A stretch of DNA of 64,000 bases from an uncultured Isosphaeraceae bacterium (GTDB lineage Bacteria; Planctomycetota; Planctomycetia; Isosphaerales; Isosphaeraceae): contig CAMFLR010000015.1 in assembly GCA_945957605.1 (NCBI GenBank), positions 124,001 to 188,000 of the forward strand. Reading direction: 5' to 3'. The notes below the pieces were generated by a model, which was not told where the DNA came from, ran no database searches, and worked only from the letters and a program-made list of their open reading frames with translations. Positions 36,801-45,800 of this stretch are shown here, piece by piece. Both the position numbers and the translations under genes were made by a program. The stretch's first letter is position 1, and the number at the start of each line of letters is the position of its first letter.

Positions 36801-39800
36801 GACTCTGTAACCGTGACGATCGACAATGCGAACGCGCCGGTATCGTTGATTCTTTACGATGCCAATGGAAATCCCATCGACGCGACTTCGGTTCTCAAAC
36901 CCGAAGCAACGGGAGCAAGCCTGACGCTGGGCCTGAGCGTAGCCTCGAAGCGCGGCCCTGGGACGTATTTCCTTCGCGTCGCCGGAGTGAACGGCGCAAC
37001 AGGACATTACACGATCTCGTTCGCCGGAATGCGGATCGATGATTACGTCGGTGTGTTCAGCGACAACTATTCAACGATCGTCCTGGAGCAATCGCCGACA
37101 AGCCCCGTATCGCAACAATTCGGCCTGCGGCTCAGTTCGCAGCCCAGCGGTCCGGTGACACTAACGCTCGCAACCGCCAGTTCGGGCACCAGCGACGCAG
37201 CAACGCTGTCGACGAAGACCGTCACCTTTACGACGACGAATTGGGACGTCTATCAACTTGTCACCGTCACTCCAATCGACAACCCAATGCCAACCGGCCT
37301 GCAGGATTTCACGATCACCGCCACCGGCGCGAGCAGCGATCCTCAATACGCCAATCGGATCCTGCGTTTCGACGTTCTGGTCGAGGACGACCAGCAGTTC
37401 ATACAACCTCCCGTTACCTCGACGCCCCAAGACCCAAACCTGCCCCACGCGGTTTTGCCCAATCTGGGCACGAGCGTGACGGAAGGTGGCACGATCTCAT
37501 TTAACGCGGGACTCACGAAACCCGCGAGCACTGCGACATACGTAGGCATTGGGTTCGACCCGAGTAGCACGTTAATGGGCAAAGACTTCACCATTTCCAG
37601 CGGCCTTGTGACCGACCAACATGCCTTTTCCGACGCATTCACCGCGCTAAAGCTCGGCGGCGCATACAACGTTCCGAGGTTCGTTGATATCAACGGCGAT
37701 GGCCTGCTCGATCTCTTCGTCGGCTCCGCCACCGGCCCCTTGCGATTCTTCCGCAACGAAGGAACGAAAACAGATCCGCGATTCGTCGAGAAAACCGGCA
37801 CCGCCGAGGATCCGTTCTCAGCAATCGACACCGGGTCGCTCGGCGGCTATCTCTACCCCGCTTTTGCTGACGTCGACGGTAACGGCACGATCGATCTCGT
37901 GCTCGGTTCGAGAACCGGCCTGACGTATTTCCGCAACGACGGCACGCCGCAAATCCCTCGCTTCAGTTCGATTTTGCCAATCGCCGGATACAACCCCTTC
38001 CAGGCGATGTACGGTATCGGCGGTTCGTTCTTCGCGCCGGTGTTCGCCGATCTGTACGGCACGGGCAAGCCCGACCTCTACATCCCGCGCCAGGGAAATG
38101 GGACGATCGCCTACTTCAAGAACGTCGCCGGAACGTTTACTCGCAACGATGCGGCGAGCCCCGTCTCGGGTCTCGGCGTGGGAACAACCGACACGCCCAC
38201 GCTTTCATTCGCCGATCTCAATGGCGACAACGTGCTCGACGCCATCGTCGGCCTGGGCGGTGGGTCGTTTGCAAGATTGAACCTCGGCACACGCACCTCG
38301 CCAAATCTCGCAACCACCAACTACACGCGGTTCTTCCAGGTGACGACCGGAATTAGCCGCCCCGCGTGGACAGTTGCCGATATCGACGGCGACGGCATAA
38401 CGCGGCTCTACACAGGCGACAGCGCGAGCGGCCTGTTCGCGATGCAGTCTTACCTGGCAGCGGTCATCCCCGCAGGCTCAGTGCAGACGACCGTCACGCT
38501 CAGGACCGTAGATAACCCCATCGACGAAGGCAGCAACCGCACGATCGACGTCCGTCTCCTTCAGTCGTCGACGTACATCATCGACTCCGCCTTCGGCTTC
38601 ACTGATACGAACGACCTCAATGGCAACGGCAACAGGAGCGAGACGCTTAGACTGCCGATCGCCGGTAGCATTGCTCTGGTGAACAACGACAAGGCTGGAA
38701 TCGTTGTCGCTCCACCGAAGGGAACGACCGTCAACGAAACCGGCACGACACAGACTCTCGCCATCCAACTCGCCTCGCAGCCGGTGGCGAGCGTGAGCGT
38801 TTTTGTCACGTCGTCAGATCCATTGCTCGGCCCTATCGCGATCGGTACGAATGCGGGAGCGGCGTCGGTAACGCTTACATTCACGCCGGCCAACTGGAAT
38901 GTTCCGCAGAGCGTGAATGTACTTGGGGTTTCCGACTCGATTGACGACGGCGATCGCCAGTTCAAGGTAACTGCGACGTCGTCGAGTGCTGACGTTCCGT
39001 ACGATCGTTTGAGCGGCGCAGTGAACGTTTTCACACACGTCAATAACGACACTTCAGGCGTCACCGTCTCCAGCCCGCAGCAAACGCTGCAGGGGCGTGC
39101 AAACGTTTTCGGCGTCTCGCTGAATACGCAGCCCGTCGGGCAGGTTCATGTCACGATGACGCCCGTCGATGGCCAGATCTCAATCGACGGCGCTACTCCG
39201 GGCGATCCCGAGACCCTTACCTTCGACGCTTCGAACTGGAACCTACCGCAGTACGTTCAGGTCACTGCCGCCGATGACGGCATCGTTCAGTATTTCCACA
39301 CCAGCCAGATCCAGTTCAGCGTTCAAACCGGCACCAATCAGGCTGGATCGACGCCCGGCGTGCACAACACAAACACGACCGCCTACGACCTCGGCACCCT
39401 GGCCGATGGTTTCAACTGGTCGGGCATCCCTTTGAGCCAGACTTACAGCAACGGCGCCGCCGGGAACAACGGCCTCTGGTTCAAGTTCACGCTGACTCGC
39501 TACGCCTCTCCGCGCGATGCGTTCCGCACTCTGGGCGGGCCGACGACTCCAGACCTTACTCCCAGCATGTTCCTCTACAACAGTGATTTGACGAAGAGCT
39601 ACGGGCAGAGCCAGAAACGTGGATCGTCGACGCTCAACGGCATCACAACTCCAGCGACGTCGACACTCTCACTCGCGGGGCTCGCCCCGGGTGTCTACTA
39701 CCTCCAGGTGTCGAGCCTCTACAACCAGCCCGACACCTTCCGGTTTCTATACGATAACTCTGATCGTCTCTACGAATCGGTCGCGCCTCCACCAATCACA

Positions 39801-42800
39801 GTGTCTATCAAGGACAACGATCTACCGACTGCGCAAATCACGCCTGGTCTGGCCCCTTCCGAAGTCTTCAGCCAGCCGGGCACGTTCGTCGTCAAGCTTA
39901 ACGCGCCTGCCCCTGCTCCGCCGGGTGACTCGGGCATCAAGGTAAACTTCCAGATCACCGGCGGCATGGGAATTCTCGGGGATTCGACCACTCCGCAGGA
40001 TGATTTCTCGATCAACGCCGACTTCTTCGATCCCGTCACCAAGACAGGTTGGGTGCGCGTCGCGCCTGGCGACGTGCAGGCGAACATCGGCGTCATTCCT
40101 GTCGACAACAAGCTCGTCTCCAGCGTGCCGCTCTCGCTGCGCAGCTTCACGTTCGACCCAACCAACGGCTACCAAGTCCGCGTGGCGATCGATCCCGCGG
40201 CGCTCAACGAAGTGCCCAAGGTGGGAAATACATACGTTCTCAAGAAGGGGACGATCATCACCGGCATTTTGTCTGCGTCGAAGACGGTGACCTTCACCGT
40301 CCGCGCAGATACGACTCTGCTCGAGACGTACTACACATCCTCGGCCGGCACCGCGCTGGAATACGCTGCCGCCGTGCCGACGTCGCAAACCGAGGCTGAC
40401 GCAGCCGCCGCGACTGCGTTCGGTTTCAACAACACCTTCGCTGGCCGGCTTCAGGCGAAGGATGTCGAAGTCACCCTCCTGCCAGGCTCGGGATACGTTC
40501 TGCCGCAGGCACCTGGTACATCAAGCACCGACACCACGCGCACCGTTGCGAGGATGACGATTTTCGACGACGACGTGCCTGGTGTGCGTGTTACGCGCGT
40601 CGGTGAAGACACGCCAATCGCCGAGGGCGCCGCACCTGTTGCCTATGCGGTTTCTTTACTCGCGCAGCCGTCAAGGGCGGTGACAATCACGCTTACGCCG
40701 CAAGGGAACATCGCGTTCGTCAACCCGGCGAATCCTGGAACGGGTTCATACAGCGCGACGACCTATACGCTCGACATGACGAACGTGCCGTCTAACCTCG
40801 ATCTCCGCCTCGCCACTCTTGTGAACACCGATTCGGGCTGGACCGCCTCGCTTCAAGCCAAGCTTCGTACCGTGAGCTACGGAGCCTCGAATGCGACGAT
40901 CGGACTCACGCTTGCCGACACGAAGGGCGGCGGGAACGCGGCAGTGACCTATCAGGTCCCGGCCGCGGGGGCGACCGACGCTGGCGGTCAGCCGCTCAAG
41001 GGAACGTGGGACCGATTCCAACCGCTGATCGTCTCAAACCTCACGCCGCGCGCCGATGCTTCCGGCAGTTATTTTGAGATGACGCTGACGCTGAACGGCA
41101 AGGCGCAGACAATTCGCATCAACGCGAAAACAGCAGCCACGCCCACAGCCGCGACCACGACGACGCTTACTTTCGACTCCTCGAACTGGTTCCAGGCGCA
41201 GACGGTATTGGTGCAGGCGAAGTCCGACGCGATTGCTCAACCGGGGTCATGGTATGAGGCCGACCTTGGCGTCAAAACAGCGAGCAGCGACCTCAACTGG
41301 AACGGCCTGCCAATTCCGCCCGTCGCCGTCCACGTTGCTGATATACAGCTCGATAGCGGCGCGACTGCGCAGGCAATCACCTCTGGCTTCGAAGCCCTGA
41401 AGAACAGTCTCTCCGACGTGAAGCTGCCGCTCGTTGGAAGCTTGCTCGCCTTCGCGCCCCAAGTTGGCGACGTCTTCGATTCGATCGAGCAGCCGCTGAC
41501 CGACGACCTCAAAGGCACGTCGGGGGTGACTGTCGACAATTTCTCGCAAATGGCCGACGTGTCACTCGCGGGCGAGACTGACGACTCGTCGCACTCGTTC
41601 TTCGATGACGTCACTGTTGAACCTCAGGCCGATTCCGACGGCGTGAGCCTGAGCATCCATCTCGAGAAAACCTGGAACCTCTTTGGCCTGAATCTCGATG
41701 GCGATCTCGGTCTCGATGCACTTGGGTTGAGCCTCACGACCGAGGGCTCAATCAACGCGACCGCCACGCTGTCGATCGACTTCACCTTCGGCCTGAGCCG
41801 GACGTTTGGCTTCTACATCGACACGGCGAAAACTGGCATCGACGCGGGATTGAAAGTCGCACTCGATGGCTTTGCGGCAACCGGTCATCTCGGTTTCCTT
41901 CAGCTCGACCTGGCCGATGATGCCGAGAATCCTTCCGAGCTGTCGATCGCCTTCCACGCCGGGCTCAACGACCTCGACAATTACCAGACCATTCAGTTCT
42001 TCGACGTCAATGGCGACGGCCTGCTTGCGCCGTCGGCGTACCCGTACCCGATCGGTGTCGATTCGAACAAGGATGGCAAAATCGACGCGAAGGCTGACGG
42101 CTCACCGAATACCGTAGTGACGACCGTGGCGGAGCCCTGGCAGAACGTGAACTCGAAGGGCGTGCCGGTGAACGGCTCGGGCGCTGCCGCCGATTTCCCA
42201 ACCGTGAGCACCGTCAAGGCAACGTCGCTCGGCCAGGCTGGAGGCGCGGCAAACTTCAATGGCAATAACACGTTTGACGAAGCTGTGAATGAGCCGAACG
42301 AAGGCGTTTATCGCAAGGTCACGCGAGGCGCGGTCACAATCTACTACTTCGACGCCAACGATAACGGCAAGCTCGACGTTTCGACGCGAGGCGTTGATCC
42401 GTACACAACATCGTGGACCTCGCTGACTTCGGCTCAGAAAGATCAAAGCGAGATCTGGATCGCTTCCAACAACTCACGATGGGTGAACGGCGCAACCGGC
42501 ACCGTGAACCCGTTCCTGATCCAGACCAAAGGCACCGGCGCTAACGTCGTTTACTACTTCGACGCCAGCGGCAACACTGTCCTGGATGCCAACGAGCAAA
42601 TCAGTGCCAAGCTCCGGAAGCAGCTCGACAAGAACAAGGACGGCATCCTCAATCCGGCTGTGCAAAAAGATGGCGAAGGGACGTTCGTACGAGGGACGGG
42701 AATCGCGTTCAACGATCTCAACGGCAACGGCAGGCTCGATCCGGGCGAGCAGTTCGTTAACTCCGGATTCGACGACCTCCAGTTCTCCGACGACGCATTC

Positions 42801-45800
42801 ACAACGAGCGGAAACACGACGTTCCTCGACCTCGACGGAACCGGCAATGTCAGCCAGTTCCCGATGCGGACGACGTCCGACGGCACGCGTTATATCGACC
42901 TCAACAGCAACGGCGTACTCGATTCCCTCGACCCGCAGGCGACCGGCGACGATCCCATCACCGTGCCGTCGCAATACAACGGCCAGTCGTTGTTCATCAC
43001 CGCGGCAATCAAGACCGACGCTGGCGGCCGATTCCTCGACCTCATCGGCAACGGAGTCTTCGACGCCAACAAGGACATTCGCCTCGATGTCAAGGACAGC
43101 AACAGCGTCGCACTCGGGTTCGGCACGAAGACGCCTGCGGCTTACTTCGGCATCACCGACTATGCCACGACGTTTACCTTCTTCGACGCCGACGGTAATG
43201 GCAAACTCAACAGCGCGGATTACCAGGTTCTCGTGAGCGCGGGACAGGAATACCTCGACCTCGATCGCAACGGCATGCTGACAGGCGGTCCCGACGATCC
43301 TCTTGAGCCGACGGCCGGGCAGAACAACACCTTCGACCTATCCAAGCTGGGATCTGCCACGAGTGTCGTGAAGTTGCTAAACGACGGCGACCGTCTCACA
43401 CTCACCGAACTGCGTAACTTTGTCTCAGGCGTGCGGTCGGACAATGCGACGAAGACCGATCAATTGAAGGCTTCGCTCAACCTCTTCAGCTACAGCTTCA
43501 CTGGCTCGGCCAATCTGGGACTCACGGCCGTCACCAGCGTCGAGGGTAATCCGGATTTCCCTTCCCTCTCGTTCAATCTCGGCATCAGCTTCCCGCTATT
43601 CAACTACGGCGACCAGTCCGAAGCGGCCGACACCGGGTTCACGGTCGACTTCAACGACGTAACGCTCGACCTAGGTTCGTTCCTCACCAGCTTCGCAGAA
43701 CCTGTGCTCGATACCGTCGATCAGGTTCTCACCCCGTTCAAACCGATCATTCAAGTTCTCAACGCCGACACCAAACTGCCCGCGGCGCTGGGACTTGATA
43801 GCTTCTTCGAGGCTGATGGCCGGCCGGGTACCTCGCTCCTGGAAATAGCCAGGAAGATTAGCGGCGGCGATCCGCAAATTGATGCCGCGATCAAATTCGC
43901 CGATACGCTCACGCAGATCGTCGACACGGTCGATAGCCTGAAGTCGATGGTTGCCTCAGGTCAATCAACGATCATCAACTTCGGCGACTTCTCGATCGAC
44001 GATTTCCACGCCGCCAGCGACGACGCAGCCGACACCGCGAGCAATTCGCGCGGCACGACTCGTAGCGATGGTCAGCGGCCGGCGTCTGCCGTTACACGCA
44101 ACCCCGATGGCTCGACCTCGGGTCTCAATCGAACCAGTGGTGCTGCGGCTCAGGCCGCGAACGTCGCGAATTCGAAGGGAAAATCGAGCGTCTTCAGCAA
44201 GCTCTCGCAGCTTGATGGGTTCTCTTTCGACATCCTGAATCCGGACACAATCATTTCACTGTTGATGGGTGAAGAGGACGTGAACCTCATCACCTACGAC
44301 ATCCCCGACTTCAACGTCAACTTCAAGGTGTCGAAGACATTCCCAATCTGGGGGCCACTCGCAGGCCTGCTCGAAGGCAATTTCAACGTCGGCACTGATT
44401 TGGCCTTCGGTTTCGATACGCACGGCTTCCAGGAATGGGCCAAGGCCGACTTCGCTGTCGATCAGGTCTATCAGATCTTCGACGGCTTCTACGTCAGCGA
44501 TCTCCACGGCGGAACCGATCGCCCCGAGTTGTTCGCCAGCGCAACGATTGCCGCCGGGGCTGGAATCGATGTGGGAATTGCAAGCGGGTTTGTCAAAGGC
44601 GGCGTAACGGGGACGATCGGGCTCGATCTCGTCGACCAGGGCGAGGCCGACGGCACTTCCGACGGCAAGGTCCGTGGCAGCGAAATCATCGACGCGCTCA
44701 AGACCGATCCCCTCTCGCTGTTCCGCCTTAACGGCTCGGTCGACGCCTTCCTCGGCGCGAAGATCGAAGTCGACTTCTTTTTCTTCTCAGCCACCGTATA
44801 CGAAGAAACTTTCGCGACCTTCAACCTCGCGAAGTTCACGCTCGACTCGAACGGTTTCAGCGGAACAAGCGACGTCGGCAAACTTCAGGGCGGCCCAATC
44901 AACGGCGCGACCGTCTGGCTCGACGCCAACGGCAACGGCATCCTTGATCCAGATGAGCCAAATACACTCTCTGCGGCGGATGGCTCATATCAACTTCTCC
45001 TCCCAGATGGATACGACACTGGAACGGGCATGATTCGTTCGCAGGGTGGAGTCGACATCACAACCGGGCTACCCGCGACGACCAGTTTTAGCGGAATGCT
45101 CGGCCAGACGGTCGCCACGCCTCTCACGTCGCTGATCCAGGCGGTGATGCAGCAGCCAATCCCAATCTCCACCGCCGACTTCAACCACGATGGCATCATC
45201 GACCAGTCCGACGCCGATGCCTTCCTCACAGCCTATAGCGACGGCAATCCACAGACTGATATCAACAAAGACGGAAAAGTCGACGACCGAGACCTCGGCC
45301 TTTTCGACGTCTATTACGAGATCGCTCTTGGCGGAGGTGTGCCGACCTTCAACCAGGCCGAACAATTGATCCTTCTCGCAAACGGACTCGATCCCTCGAT
45401 CGATCTTGGGAACACGGCCGATTTCGACGGAGCGCTTGCGAACGACCCAACCAGCGAAGCCGTCCTCACAAGAACTGATGAAACCGAGGTCATCCAGGCT
45501 GGACTACGTGCCTGGCTCGCAGGCGCCGCCGGCCTGCCGTTCAACGACCCGAAGACGAACGTGATTCTCTCTGACGCAATCAACCGCGCCCTCGCAACGC
45601 AGATCGTGACTGGCCGATTCGACCTGCGCGACCCAGCAACCATCGAAGCCGTCGCCCAAAACTGCTACCTCAACGTTCAGAAGGCACTAGCCGACGCAGG
45701 CCTTGGCACGCTTCAAACCAGCAACGACTTCGAGGGCCACGTCGCGTCGCTCGTGCGAGTAGCGAGCAAGGTCGCGGACGTCATGGACAAGCTTGCGGCG